This document shows positions 35,005 to 44,368 of a stretch of 64,000 bases of DNA, piece by piece. The translations under genes and the position numbers were made by a program. Each line of letters starts with the position of its first letter. Position 1 is the stretch's first letter. The notes beneath the pieces are model-generated. The model made no database searches. It saw only the letters and a list, made by a program, of their open reading frames with translations, and was not told the DNA's origin. This DNA is from an uncultured Coriobacteriales bacterium (GTDB taxonomy: Bacteria; Actinomycetota; Coriobacteriia; Coriobacteriales; Eggerthellaceae): contig CAMPNZ010000001.1 of NCBI GenBank assembly GCA_946892075.1, positions 4,339 to 68,338 on the forward strand, given 5' to 3'.

Positions 35005-37689
35005 ATGCCCATGAAACCTTACAATCCTCATGAAATTGAACCTCGCTGGCAACAGAAATGGGCAGACGAGCAGCTCTATTCTACCAAAACACCCGCGTCG
35101 GTAACCTCGAAAAAGTACATTCTGGAAATGTTCCCGTATCCATCAGGCGATATTCACATGGGACACGTGCGCAACTACACCATTGGCGACGTTGCGGCTC
35201 GTTTCGCGCGCATGCAGGGCTACACGGTGCTGCACCCCATGGGCTGGGACGCGTTCGGCTTGCCTGCGGAAAACGCCGCCATCAAGCGCAAAAGTCACCC
35301 TGCTAACTGGACTTACGCAAATATCGAAACGCAAAAAGCTTCCTTCAAACGCATGGGATTTTCCTACGACTGGGATAGGAGTGTTGTTGCGTGTGACCCC
35401 GAGTATTATCGGTGGGGTCAGTGGATGTTTTTGAAGTTTTGGGAACGCGGTTTAGTTGAGCGTCGCAAATCGCCGGTGAACTGGTGCCCGCAATGCAATA
35501 CGGTTCTTGCAAACGAGCAGGTCACCGAGGGAAAATGCTGGCGTTGTTCCTCGGAGGTTGAAAAGCGAGACCTTACGCAGTGGTACTTCAAAATCACGAA
35601 CTACGCGCAAGAATTGCTTGACGATTTAGACAAGCTTACGGGCTGGCCCGAGCGCGTAAAGCAGCAGCAAGCAAACTGGATTGGGCGCTCGGAAGGTGCG
35701 GAAATCGATTTCGTATTGTGCGATGAACAGGGCGAAGCTCCTGAAAATCCCACGGAGGACGACTTCATTACCGTATTTACCACCCGCGCCGATACGCTGT
35801 TTGGGTGCTCGTTTTTTGTGCTGGCGCCCGAGTATGAAGGCTTGGCGCAGCTGGTTGAAAATTCGCCCTACAAGCAGGACGTTTTAGCGCTTGTTGAGCA
35901 GTCGAAAAAGGTGTCGGCGCTTGAACGTGCGCAGGGAAATCACGAAAAGCACGGCGTATTTACCGGGCGTTACGTGGTAAATCCGATTAACGGCGACAAA
36001 GTTCCCGTGTGGGTGGCCGACTATATCGTGGCAGATTACGGTACGGGCGCTGTTATGGCTGTTCCGTGCGGCGATAAGCGCGATTTCGAGTTTGCGCGCA
36101 AGTATAACTTGCCTATTATTCCTATTATTTTGCAAGAGGACGACCCCTTGTATCCGCAGCTCAAAGACGAGCAGCGTCGTGTTGTGTGCAGTGTCGATTG
36201 GCAAGACGCTAACGAAGCAGAGGGCGTTTTGGTGCAGTCGGGGCCGTATACCGGTTTGCGCGGCGGTAAACATTCACGCGCTGAACAGGTAATGGTTGCC
36301 GCGCTTCAAAGCATCGGGCGCGGACGTCGCAAAGTGGAGTATCGTTTGCGCGACTGGCTTATTAGCAGGCAGCGCTATTGGGGCAATCCGATTCCGGCAA
36401 TTCACTGTAAGAAGTGCGGTGTTGTACCTGTTCCTGAGGCCGATTTGCCAGTTATGCTTCCGAAAGACATCAATTTGGCACAAGGCGAAACGCTTGCCAC
36501 GCATGAAAGTTTTGCTGCGTGCACCTGCCCGAAATGTGGTGCGCTTGCGCGTCGCGAAACCGATACGATGGATACATTTACCTGTTCAAGCTGGTATTAT
36601 TTGCGCTATACCGACCCGCATAATACTCACGCGCCGTTTAATGCGCTTGATGCGAACCGCTGGATGCCAGTTGACCAGTACATCGGTGGCATCGAGCATG
36701 CCATTTTGCATTTGCTGTATAGTCGTTTCTACACAAAAGTGCTGCGTGATATGGGCTTAGTGTCGTTCGACGAGCCGTTTTTGAATTTGCTGACGCAAGG
36801 CATGGTTCTTGACGAACACGGCGATGTAATGTCGAAGTCGAAAGGCAATGTTATTGCTCCTGAAGACATGATTGCTTCGTATGGTGCTGATGCTGTGCGC
36901 GCATATATCCTGTTCATGGCGCCGCCCGACAAAGAGTTGTTGTGGAACGAAGACGGTTTGGCTGGTTTGTACAAGTTCTTGAATCGTGTGTGGCGTATTT
37001 GTTTCGATTTGTTGCATCAGGCGGGCGAAAGTTCGCTGTTTAATGTTGCGCAAGCGGGAAAAGCGCCTGATAAGAAGCATGTTCAGGCCTTGGTTGACGA
37101 GCTTACACGCAAGCGTCACGAGGTTGTTCAAAAAGTAGCAACCGATTTCGAGCGCAACAGTTTTAATACCGCTATTGCAAGTATCATGGAGCTTTTGAAC
37201 ACCGCGTCGGATTATTTGCACGATGTGCCCGCTGACCAGCGCAATGAGGCTTACGATCGCGAGATTGCATCGTGCATTATTCGCATTCTTGCACCTGTTG
37301 CGCCTCATATGTGTGAAGAGCTGTGGGCGTGCGGTGGCTTTAGTGAGCAAGCGAGTGCGGGTGCTGGTGTTGGTGTGGCTGGTGCTGGTTCTGGTGACGC
37401 TGGTGACGCAGGTGCGGCTGGCAGTGCTGGTGCTGGTGCGCAAGGTGAACAGTGGTCGGTGCATGTGCAGCCATGGCCCAATTTCGATGCAAAGCTTGCC
37501 AAGCGTCAACAGCTTGAATTAGCTGTTCAAGTAAATGGGAAAGTGCGCGGACGCATAACGGTTGATGCTGATAGCGCAGACGACCTTGTGAAAGAGGCAG
37601 CGCTTCGTGAAGTGGCTGCGTGCATTGACGGACGTCAGCCAAAGAAAGTGATTGTTATCAAAGGCCGCTTAGTGAGCATTGTGCTGTAA
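35005..37689 (+). CDS. leuS: Leucyl-tRNA synthetase with low-complexity insert
   Basis: This class I synthetase charges tRNA-Leu. The HIGH motif is HMGH in [16 protein letters not shown]. The CP1 editing domain is present (TTRADTLFG, and [19 protein letters not shown]), and the second signature is VMSKSKGN (about residue 610), with Val in place of the usual Lys of KMSKS. At 894 residues it is slightly long because an Ala/Gly/Ser insert of about 35 residues (about 782-816, [19 protein letters not shown]) lies between the anticodon-binding domain and the C-terminal domain. AAAGGAA precedes the ATG at 35005. It appears monocistronic. Confidence 0.97.
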   Translation: MPMKPYNPHEIEPRWQQKWADEQLYSTKTPASVTSKKYILEMFPYPSGDIHMGHVRNYTIGDVAARFARMQGYTVLHPMGWDAFGLPAENAAIKRKSHPANWTYANIETQKASFKRMGFSYDWDRSVVACDPEYYRWGQWMFLKFWERGLVERRKSPVNWCPQCNTVLANEQVTEGKCWRCSSEVEKRDLTQWYFKITNYAQELLDDLDKLTGWPERVKQQQANWIGRSEGAEIDFVLCDEQGEAPENPTEDDFITVFTTRADTLFGCSFFVLAPEYEGLAQLVENSPYKQDVLALVEQSKKVSALERAQGNHEKHGVFTGRYVVNPINGDKVPVWVADYIVADYGTGAVMAVPCGDKRDFEFARKYNLPIIPIILQEDDPLYPQLKDEQRRVVCSVDWQDANEAEGVLVQSGPYTGLRGGKHSRAEQVMVAALQSIGRGRRKVEYRLRDWLISRQRYWGNPIPAIHCKKCGVVPVPEADLPVMLPKDINLAQGETLATHESFAACTCPKCGALARRETDTMDTFTCSSWYYLRYTDPHNTHAPFNALDANRWMPVDQYIGGIEHAILHLLYSRFYTKVLRDMGLVSFDEPFLNLLTQGMVLDEHGDVMSKSKGNVIAPEDMIASYGADAVRAYILFMAPPDKELLWNEDGLAGLYKFLNRVWRICFDLLHQAGESSLFNVAQAGKAPDKKHVQALVDELTRKRHEVVQKVATDFERNSFNTAIASIMELLNTASDYLHDVPADQRNEAYDREIASCIIRILAPVAPHMCEELWACGGFSEQASAGAGVGVAGAGSGDAGDAGAAGSAGAGAQGEQWSVHVQPWPNFDAKLAKRQQLELAVQVNGKVRGRITVDADSADDLVKEAALREVAACIDGRQPKKVIVIKGRLVSIVL

Positions 37690-37713
37690 CGTTGCGTTTT
37701 TGCTGGTGACGCG

Positions 37714-37830
37714 CGCGGTACGTTTCTGCTCCTTACCAGGTGCGGTGCCGCGTGCTTGATGCGTCTGCGTTGGCGCGTTTGCGCTGGTGGTGGGGCTGTA
37801 CGCGGTGCGTTTCCGCTCCTCACAAGGTGC
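37714..37830. repeat. Imperfect 30-bp direct repeat after leuS
   Basis: A 30-bp unit (CGCGGTACGTTTCTGCTCCT...) at 37714-37743 recurs with four changes at 37801-37830. Confidence 0.75.
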
Positions 37831-37832
37831 AT

Positions 37833-37861
37833 TTTACTTTACTGATATTTGGAGTTATAAT
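37833..37861 (+). promoter_or_regulatory. Promoter for the LRR/CWB2 surface protein
   Basis: TTTACT (37833-37838) and TATAAT (37856-37861) are 17 bases apart and lie 56 bases before the chosen start. Confidence 0.65.
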
Positions 37862-37916
37862 ATATCAGTTATATATTTAAGTAATGAATTTAGCAAAATG
37901 TAAGGTGGGGTTTATA

Positions 37917-40900
37917 GTGAGCAAAAAGCACATAGCACGTAACGTAGTTTCTGCTGGTTTGTGCGCCGTTTTAGTTGGTAGTGGCGTCGCAGTATCGAGC
38001 GTTTCATACGTGGCGGGGGGGGGTATGCCCTCTGCGCTTGCGAGCACACCAGATGAAAACACCCCCATTACCTTTAAGGACAAAAACTTACAAAAAGCCC
38101 TGTTAAAGTCATTAATAAAACAACATTTTATTCAGTCTAGCGCTACTGAGATTACCTATGCGGATGCGAAGAAAGTAACTGAAATGACGGGAGCTTATAA
38201 TTTATCACCATCAAGATCAGAGGACATAATAACTGATCTTTCAGGGCTTGAAGAATTCACAAATCTAAAAAAACTTGAGTTTCCGTGCAATCAGATTACC
38301 GATTTAACACCCCTTGCAAAGCTTACTAATCTTGACAGGCTTGTAATGAACATGATTAATAAAAATGGAACAAAGCCGCTTGACTTAACGCCCCTTGCAA
38401 ACCTTACCAATCTGAAACATCTGGACATAGCAAGTAATCATATTAACGATTTAACACCCCTTGCAAAGCTTACTAATCTTACGTATTTAACTTTTTATAA
38501 CAACGACATTACATCTATTGAACCTCTTAAAAACTTAACATCGTTAAAGGAGCTATATCCAGCTAAAAATAATATTCCTGATATTTCTCCGCTTCAGGGT
38601 TTGAACGATGTGAAAGTTTTCCCGGGCTTTACAGATATGAATATAGAAGTTAGCGTATCTGGTTCGTCTATCGATTTATCGGAACATATTAAACCGTGGG
38701 ATGGTACTACGATTACTGAAGTTGATGGTACATATGATCAAAGCACACACACTGGAAAACCTTCGGGGACTAAAAACATCGCAACATTTAAGTTTGCAAA
38801 TGATGGTAATGTTAAATTTAATGGTACGATTACCGTAAAATTTACTGGCGAAAAGGAACTTACCTTTCATGATGTAAATTTGAAAAATGCACTCTTTAAG
38901 CTCCTTAAATCACAGCATATTATTAAAGATGATGCTACTAAAATTACCGATGCAGATGCACTTAAAGTAACGGATTTATCAGGCCTTGCAGGTTCAGATG
39001 CCACCCCAGATAATGAAAAAATCAAAGATTTAACGGGGCTTGAATACTTTAAGAATGTAACCAAGCTTTCTCTTAGCAATCAAAATATTAACTCGCTTGA
39101 AAAAATTGCATCGTTAACAAAGCTTGAGGATCTTAATGTAAGCGACAATAAGATTAGTTCCGTTGAGCCCTTGAAAGATCTTTCAGCGTTAAAAAACCTT
39201 AATGTAAGTAACAATAAGATTAGTTCCGTTGAGCCCTTGAAGGGTCTTTCAAAGTTGGAGAAACTTGACGTAAGTAACAATGCAATAGCTGATGCAACTG
39301 AGTTTTCCCAGTTTACGCTTCCTGATGGCGCAGTTACTTTAACGGGCAATAAAATTGCTGTTCCGTTGCCAGATGCTGTTGCTTCTAAAGTTAACGACGC
39401 AACAAAGCAAAGTGTGTCGGTAGAGGCAAAAGAACTTACTGCTACGCTTGAAGGAAACTTGGTTGGCATTAATCCTGATCCTGATGTTGCTGATATTGCG
39501 TGGACTACTGCTCAGCAAGCAGGCTCCGATATTGTTCCTGCAAAAGCGACACTTACCAAGATACCTGCTAAGCCGAGCGATGTTGCGTTTACTCTTAAAA
39601 AGTATAAGTGGGAAGCAACCTATCATGTGAATTTCCAAGCTGCTATTGACAAGCTGCATGCAAGAGTGGCTGCTGCCGGTGGTACGCCAGAGCAAAAAGT
39701 TCAAGTAGATGGTATGATCAATAAAGCCGGCACGAATTTATATAGCATTGAAGTTGCCATTGCTTTGCTTGGGCATGTTCACTCAGGTGATACCCAAACT
39801 GACCCTACCATAGAACAGGGTTCCACCCAGTTAGAAAAGTTGCTTAATGGTGCTGATGGCATAAAAGCGACCGAAAATTATAAGCAGGCTGATGATAACT
39901 TAAAATCTGCTTATGACAAGGCGATTGAAGACGGTCAAAAAGTTTTTGATAAGCTTTCGTCAACTCCTGAACAGGTAAAAGCAGCTGCTGAGGCGATAAA
40001 AACTGCACTCAGTGCCCTTAATGGCGATGCAAATGTTAAGAAAGCAAAAGATGATTTGCAAAGCAAGTTTACCGCAGCTCAGCAGTCGGTTTCTGACTTG
40101 CAAGGAAAGCTACAAACAGCACAACGGCAAGCTGCCGCAGCACAGGCTAAAATTAACGAGTTGAACCAGAAGATTGGTACCCTCAACGGTCAGATCACCA
40201 CGCTTAATCAGCAGGCAGAAGCGCTTAAAACAAGCAATACGCAAAAACAAGCAAAAATTGGTGAACTAAGTGCACAAGTGACTCAATTAACGGAACAGGT
40301 TGCTCAGCTTACTACCGATAAACAGGGATTACAAAATCAGCTTACCGCTGCACAAGCGAGCGTTCGCGACCTTACAACAAAGCTTGATACCGCTAACGGG
40401 AAAGTTCAAACGCTTACTAATGATCTGAATACAGCTCAGCAACAGGCACGCGTTGACCAAGCAACTATTGCTCAAACTCAGCAGAAAGTTACTGAACTAA
40501 CACAGCAGCTCAGCGCAGCCACAACCGAAAAACAGCAACTTGTTGCTGATAATACCCAAAAGCAAGCAAAAATCACCGAGCTTACGGGAAACATAACTTC
40601 GCTGAACCAGAAAATCGCCGAACTCCAAGCGCAAATTGAGCAGCTGAAGAAGTCGCAATCGCCGTCCGTTCCCCAGCTGACGCCTCCTTCGGGTATTCCG
40701 TCGGTAAGTTCTGAATCGGGCACGTCAGGTGGAGCATCTTCAGGCTCGCAATCAGGCACTGCGGGCACCGACACAAACAATAACAAAGCCAAAAAAGACA
40801 ACGGCGACACGCAGCAAGCAGATTCGCACGCGATTGACAACTTGCGCCGTTTATGGGGCACTACCGCGTATGACACCATGGAAACCATCAACAAAATGGC

Positions 40901-41744
40901 GTTCCCGGAAGGTTCGCACTACGCGGTGCTTACCACGGGCGAAGGCTACTGGGACGCGCTGTCTGCCAGCGGACTTGCTGGTAAGCTGCAAGCGCCGGTG
41001 CTGCTAACGCAAGCGGGCACGCTGTCTAAGCAAACGCGCAGCGAGCTTCAGCGCTTGGGCGTTCAAAAGGTATACATTTGCGGCGGTGTTCAGGCGCTTA
41101 GTGCAAACGTTGAGCATGAACTGGAGTCGCTTGGGATTAGCGTCCAGCGCATTGCGGGGCGCAGCGCAAGTGATACCGCAAACGACATCGCGCAGCAGCT
41201 TGAGCCAACCGATGAGGCGTTTTTGGCAACTAGCTGGGGATACGAGGACGCGCTTTCGGTTGCGCCTTACAACTACGCCAACAAAAAGCCGCTGTTCTTA
41301 ACCGACTACACAACGGGTTTGCTTGACGAAAACACGCTTGCAACAATGAAAGCGAAGGGCGTTAAGCGTATTCACATTGTGGGTGGAACGGCTGTGGTGC
41401 CGAAAGCGGTTGAGGATCAGTTGCGTGAACAGGGAATTCAGCTTGATCGTATTGCCGGCGAAACCGCTTACGACACGTCGATTGCGCTTGCCGATTTCCT
41501 GATGAAGCGCGGCATGAAGGCAAACGATGTGGGCGTGGCAACAGGCTGGGGCTTTGCCGATGCGCTTTCGGGAGCTACGCTGTGCGGCAAGAATAATGCG
41601 ATTATGCTGCTGGCCGATGCCTCGAATATGCGCGCGGTACACGACGTGATTGCGCCCAACAAATCCGACATCACTAACGCCTATATCTTTGGTGGCGAGA
41701 AGGTTGTGGCGTCAACGGTGTATGAGGCGATTAGCGAGCTGTAG
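37917..41744 (+). CDS. Surface protein: leucine-rich repeats, coiled coil and CWB2 cell-wall anchor
   Basis: This 1275-residue exported protein is probably an adhesin. A signal peptide (NVVSAGLCAVLVGSGVAVSS) is followed by internalin-like leucine-rich repeats at about residues 105-225 (LTPLAKLTNL, SIEPLKNLTSLKELY) and 355-460. Next come a helical region, a long coiled coil at about 700-910 (QLTEQVAQLTTDKQGLQNQL), a Ser/Gly linker and a C-terminal block of three CWB2 repeats that bind wall polymers (WGYEDALSVAPYNYANKKPLF). I chose GTG 37917, preceded by AAGGTGGGG; an ATG at 37884 is weaker. A run of nine G at 38015-38023 lies in the leader. The LRR half is AT-rich and the CWB2 part GC-rich, so the gene is a mosaic. 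Confidence 0.9.
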   Translation: MSKKHIARNVVSAGLCAVLVGSGVAVSSVSYVAGGGMPSALASTPDENTPITFKDKNLQKALLKSLIKQHFIQSSATEITYADAKKVTEMTGAYNLSPSRSEDIITDLSGLEEFTNLKKLEFPCNQITDLTPLAKLTNLDRLVMNMINKNGTKPLDLTPLANLTNLKHLDIASNHINDLTPLAKLTNLTYLTFYNNDITSIEPLKNLTSLKELYPAKNNIPDISPLQGLNDVKVFPGFTDMNIEVSVSGSSIDLSEHIKPWDGTTITEVDGTYDQSTHTGKPSGTKNIATFKFANDGNVKFNGTITVKFTGEKELTFHDVNLKNALFKLLKSQHIIKDDATKITDADALKVTDLSGLAGSDATPDNEKIKDLTGLEYFKNVTKLSLSNQNINSLEKIASLTKLEDLNVSDNKISSVEPLKDLSALKNLNVSNNKISSVEPLKGLSKLEKLDVSNNAIADATEFSQFTLPDGAVTLTGNKIAVPLPDAVASKVNDATKQSVSVEAKELTATLEGNLVGINPDPDVADIAWTTAQQAGSDIVPAKATLTKIPAKPSDVAFTLKKYKWEATYHVNFQAAIDKLHARVAAAGGTPEQKVQVDGMINKAGTNLYSIEVAIALLGHVHSGDTQTDPTIEQGSTQLEKLLNGADGIKATENYKQADDNLKSAYDKAIEDGQKVFDKLSSTPEQVKAAAEAIKTALSALNGDANVKKAKDDLQSKFTAAQQSVSDLQGKLQTAQRQAAAAQAKINELNQKIGTLNGQITTLNQQAEALKTSNTQKQAKIGELSAQVTQLTEQVAQLTTDKQGLQNQLTAAQASVRDLTTKLDTANGKVQTLTNDLNTAQQQARVDQATIAQTQQKVTELTQQLSAATTEKQQLVADNTQKQAKITELTGNITSLNQKIAELQAQIEQLKKSQSPSVPQLTPPSGIPSVSSESGTSGGASSGSQSGTAGTDTNNNKAKKDNGDTQQADSHAIDNLRRLWGTTAYDTMETINKMAFPEGSHYAVLTTGEGYWDALSASGLAGKLQAPVLLTQAGTLSKQTRSELQRLGVQKVYICGGVQALSANVEHELESLGISVQRIAGRSASDTANDIAQQLEPTDEAFLATSWGYEDALSVAPYNYANKKPLFLTDYTTGLLDENTLATMKAKGVKRIHIVGGTAVVPKAVEDQLREQGIQLDRIAGETAYDTSIALADFLMKRGMKANDVGVATGWGFADALSGATLCGKNNAIMLLADASNMRAVHDVIAPNKSDITNAYIFGGEKVVASTVYEAISEL
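38015..38023 (+). repeat. Homopolymeric G9 tract in the surface-protein leader
   Basis: Nine consecutive G encode the Gly residues of VAGGGMPSA. One G more leads to TGA at 38054-38056 and one fewer to TAA at 38104-38106, so a length change would switch the gene off. Confidence 0.9.
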
Positions 41745-41856
41745 TGCCTGCTTGTTGGGCTTGCTTGTAGTGCCTGCTTGTAGGGGCGCGTGATGGTTGC
41801 TTCGGCGCGCAGAGCGAAAACGCGTTCCCGTTCGTAAAAGGCGACGAATACATAAG

Positions 41857-41892
41857 AAAGCTTGCAGTTCGTTAAGAGCTGCAAGCTTTTTT
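41857..41892 (+). terminator. Rho-independent terminator of the surface-protein gene
   Basis: A perfect 11-bp stem AAAGCTTGCAG/CTGCAAGCTTT with an 11-base loop runs into a T tract. It lies about 110 bases after the stop. Confidence 0.93.
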
Positions 41893-41990
41893 AATTGCAC
41901 CAAATCCCGTTGATGCTGCTATATCACGAAGCGCTGCGACTTTAAACTGGTGTTGCTACTTCAAATTGGTGTTGATGCTTCACAAGGCGC

Positions 41991-42044
41991 TGCGACTTCA
42001 CGAAGTGTTGCGACTTCACGAAGTGTTGCGACTTCGCGTTGATG
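41991..42044. repeat. 18-bp tandem repeat
   Basis: TGCGACTTCACGAAGTGT occurs twice in tandem (41991, 42009), and a third, diverged unit follows at 42027. Related words (GAAGCGCTGCGACTT) extend to both sides between about 41928 and 42086. Confidence 0.88.
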
Positions 42045-42086
42045 GCACGACTGCACGAAGCGCCGCACCAAAGCCCGTTGGCGCCG

Positions 42087-42800
42087 CTACTTCTTCACGC
42101 GAACAAGCGCTTGGAAGATGTCTTTCGTTCGCGCTGGGATTTCGCGCATCTCGTACAGCTGGGCTTTATCGTAGGCGCCCGTATCGGCGCTTAGACCAAC
42201 ACACGACACGCCAAGCAGCGTTCCCGTGCTTATCGCGCGCGCAAGGTGGAACTTTTGGCTTACGATGATGCATTGCTTAACGTGGTAGCGATGCGCCAGA
42301 TGGTACATGCTTGCATAGGTGGTGTAGCCGCGCTCGTCGGCAAGAATGTGCTGGTCAGGAATGCCATGCTGCAACAAATACTGCCTCATCGCAGCCGGTT
42401 CATTATAGTGCGCTTCTCGTCCGTCGCCGCTGACGATAATCGTTGCATCGGGCTGCGCGCGGTACAGCGCAACGGCACTGTCAAGGCGATCGCGCAAAAT
42501 GGGCGAGGGTGTTTTGTCGGGATGAACAGATGCTCCCAGCACAAGAATAGCGCGCGAAGGCGAAGGAGCGGCTGCTTGTGCGTTGTTCCGCTGCATGAGG
42601 CTGTCGTTTTGGATGTCGTTTATCGAGTTCAGCGTGTACATATGCGGCAAGCTATAACAAACGGCCGCAAGGTTGGTAACTGCTATGAGGGCGCACATAA
42701 GCGCCAGCAGGATAATTGCCGCGAACGCAATACGCCGTATGCCTTGTTTAACAGGGGGAACGGTAGCATTTTGTGATGTGTGAGATTTCTGCGTACTCAT
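42087..42800 (-). CDS. SanA/YdcF-family (DUF218) membrane protein
   Basis: This 237-residue protein has one N-terminal membrane helix (IAFAAIILLALMCALIAV) and an exported DUF218 domain (RAILVLGASVHPDKTPSPIL, IIVSGDGREAHYNEP, DERGYTTYASMYH, CIIVSQKFHLARA). These motifs match the SanA/ElyC/YdcF group, implicated in envelope integrity and polyprenyl-carrier metabolism in enterobacteria. The exact role here is unknown. It is transcribed toward the surface-protein gene, with the 18-bp repeats between them. Confidence 0.9.
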   Translation of the reverse strand: MSTQKSHTSQNATVPPVKQGIRRIAFAAIILLALMCALIAVTNLAAVCYSLPHMYTLNSINDIQNDSLMQRNNAQAAAPSPSRAILVLGASVHPDKTPSPILRDRLDSAVALYRAQPDATIIVSGDGREAHYNEPAAMRQYLLQHGIPDQHILADERGYTTYASMYHLAHRYHVKQCIIVSQKFHLARAISTGTLLGVSCVGLSADTGAYDKAQLYEMREIPARTKDIFQALVRVKK

Positions 42801-42884
42801 TGCGAAACTCTTGCACCTCGATGCTTATAACGCGATACCCATAATACGCTGCCCATAACGCGATGCCCATAACGCATATGGCTA

Positions 42885-42911
42885 ATAAAAAAGGCCACCA
42901 AAGGCGGCCTG
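42885..42911 (-). terminator. Terminator of tRNA-Val
   Basis: On the minus strand AGGCCGCC-TTT-GGTGGCCT (one G-U pair) is followed by TTTTTTATT, directly after the tRNA 3' end. Confidence 0.88.
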
Positions 42912-42919
42912 AAGTTTCA

Positions 42920-42994
42920 TGGTGGTCGATGCAGGATTTGAACCTGCGACCTTGTGCTTGTAAGGCACCTGCGCTCCCGCTGCGCCAATCGACC
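42920..42994 (-). tRNA. tRNA-Val (anticodon TAC)
   Basis: Read on the minus strand, the acceptor GGTCGAT pairs with ATCGACC, with ACCA encoded. The anticodon loop CTTACAA gives TAC, and the T arm GCAGG-TTCAAAT-CCTGC is intact. The last anticodon-stem pair (27-43) is a G-A mismatch. A terminator follows immediately. Confidence 0.95.
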
Positions 42995-43498
42995 ATGCGT
43001 CTTTCGACGGGTAGTTATTTTCTCATAAGCGCGCTTGAAGTGCAAGCATAAATTCCAATTTTTGTAGCATAAGGCGCTGTTTCGCGATTGTGGAGCAGCA
43101 AAATAGCGCATTGCGTGGCTGAATATGGGTGCGGGTTTCTAGAGTTTCTGCAGGTGAAAGCTATATAGCGCTAGAACATTCCGCGCGTGCTGGGTTAGTT
43201 TGTTTTTCGCGTGAACGTGCCGCCGTGTTATTACAGCCCAAGCACAGCCGCGTACCGGCTTTTTACAGCCCAAACACAACCGCGTACCGGCTTTTCACCG
43301 CTCAACCACAGCCCCGTGCCGTGTTTCTGCATCCCACACACAGCCCCGTGCCGTGTTTCTGCATCCCACACACAGCCCCGTGCCGTGTTTTCGCCGTATT
43401 TTTGCAGCAAAATGGCGTGTTATTCGCGTGTTTTTGGCGTCTTTTTCGCGTATTTTGCCTGCCATACTTTCGCCAAGCACTTAAGGAAAGGACGCATC
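42995..43498. other. Spacer between tRNA-Val and the Tad locus
   Basis: There is no gene. The right part is dominated by a 32-bp minisatellite (listed separately). The left part should hold the tRNA promoter; nothing convincing is seen. Confidence 0.6.
43216..43398. repeat. 32-bp minisatellite upstream of cpaB
   Basis: Between five and six imperfect 32-bp units have phase points at 43248, 43280, 43312, 43344 and 43376. The last units read AGCCCCGTGCCGTGTTTCTG followed by CATCCCACACAC; earlier units are diverged. There are no unique spacers, so it is not a CRISPR. Confidence 0.9.
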
Positions 43499-44335
43499 GT
43501 GCTTAAACGAAAACCATTACTTCTTGCGTTGTTGCTCGCAGTACTTGCTGGTGGATGCGCGTTTCTGTTTTTTCAAAATGCGCGTCAATCGGCCGATGCT
43601 GCTCATCAGCAGCTTCTAAGCAAATACGGTGGCGAGCAAGTTGCAATTTGCATGGCGCGTCGGAATTTGGAGCCTGGTGAAACTGTGCGTGCGCGCGACG
43701 TGGAGGTAAAACACACGCTTGCATCGTTGGTTCCTGAGGGATGTTTTACCACGCCAGACGACATAGTCGACAAAACGCTTACCGCTTGCGTTGTAAAAGG
43801 CGAAGCATTCGTTAAGCGCCGTTTTGTTGCTGACGATACGGCAATGCGCGTGCCGCTTGGTTTTGTTGCGATAAGCGTGCCGCTGCGTTCAAGCTCTGTG
43901 GCACTTGAGCTAGTAAAACCTGGATCTCGCGTGAATGTGTATGCCACGGGCGAGCAATCGAGTGCCCTGTTAGCTCAGCGCGTGTTGGTGCTTGCTTCCG
44001 CAAGCGCCAATCAGAAAAGCGAAAGCGCAGGTGCGCTTGCCTCGTGGGTGGTAGTTGCCGTTCCACAAAGTAAGGCGCAAGAGTTCGTGTCGGCAAGCAA
44101 GAAAACGCAGCTAACAGTTGTATTGCCAAGCTCTGATGAAGGTACGAACGCACCTGAAAATGCTTCGACAAAGGCGCCAGAAAATGCACGTGAACATGCT
44201 TCGACTACGGCGCCAGAAAATGCGCGCGTCAACGAAAATGCACCTGCGCGCGCAAATGCACCAGCGTCCGTTCCCACACGCACACCCGTGCCTGCCCACG
44301 CCTTCGCACCTTTGCGTGCAATCTACCAGCAATAA
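43499..44335 (+). CDS. cpaB: Tad pilus assembly protein CpaB/RcpC (SAF domain)
   Basis: This is the first gene of the Tad/Flp pilus locus. The 278-residue protein has an N-terminal membrane anchor (LLLALLLAVLAGGCAFLFF), a SAF domain (CMARRNLEPGETVRARDVE) and the RcpC-type beta region (GFVAISVPLRSSSVALELVKPGSRVNVYA). The C-terminus is low-complexity, with repeated TKAPENA/TTAPENA words. GTG 43499 follows AAGGAAAGG; the longer open frame upstream merely reads through the minisatellite. In monoderms CpaB probably works at the membrane and wall, since no secretin gene is present. Confidence 0.9.
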   Translation: MLKRKPLLLALLLAVLAGGCAFLFFQNARQSADAAHQQLLSKYGGEQVAICMARRNLEPGETVRARDVEVKHTLASLVPEGCFTTPDDIVDKTLTACVVKGEAFVKRRFVADDTAMRVPLGFVAISVPLRSSSVALELVKPGSRVNVYATGEQSSALLAQRVLVLASASANQKSESAGALASWVVVAVPQSKAQEFVSASKKTQLTVVLPSSDEGTNAPENASTKAPENAREHASTTAPENARVNENAPARANAPASVPTRTPVPAHAFAPLRAIYQQ

Positions 44336-44368
44336 GTACGTTTGTGGTTCTTGATGAAAGGAACGTTT

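Noticed and set aside
43216..43398. CRISPR array call for the 32-bp repeats
   Set aside because: The whole 32-bp period is repeated with drift, leaving no spacers; it is a minisatellite.
43129..43506. Frame across the 32-bp minisatellite, including the longer upstream start of cpaB
   Set aside because: Its sequence is only the translated repeat; cpaB has a well-placed GTG with AAGGAAAGG at 43499.
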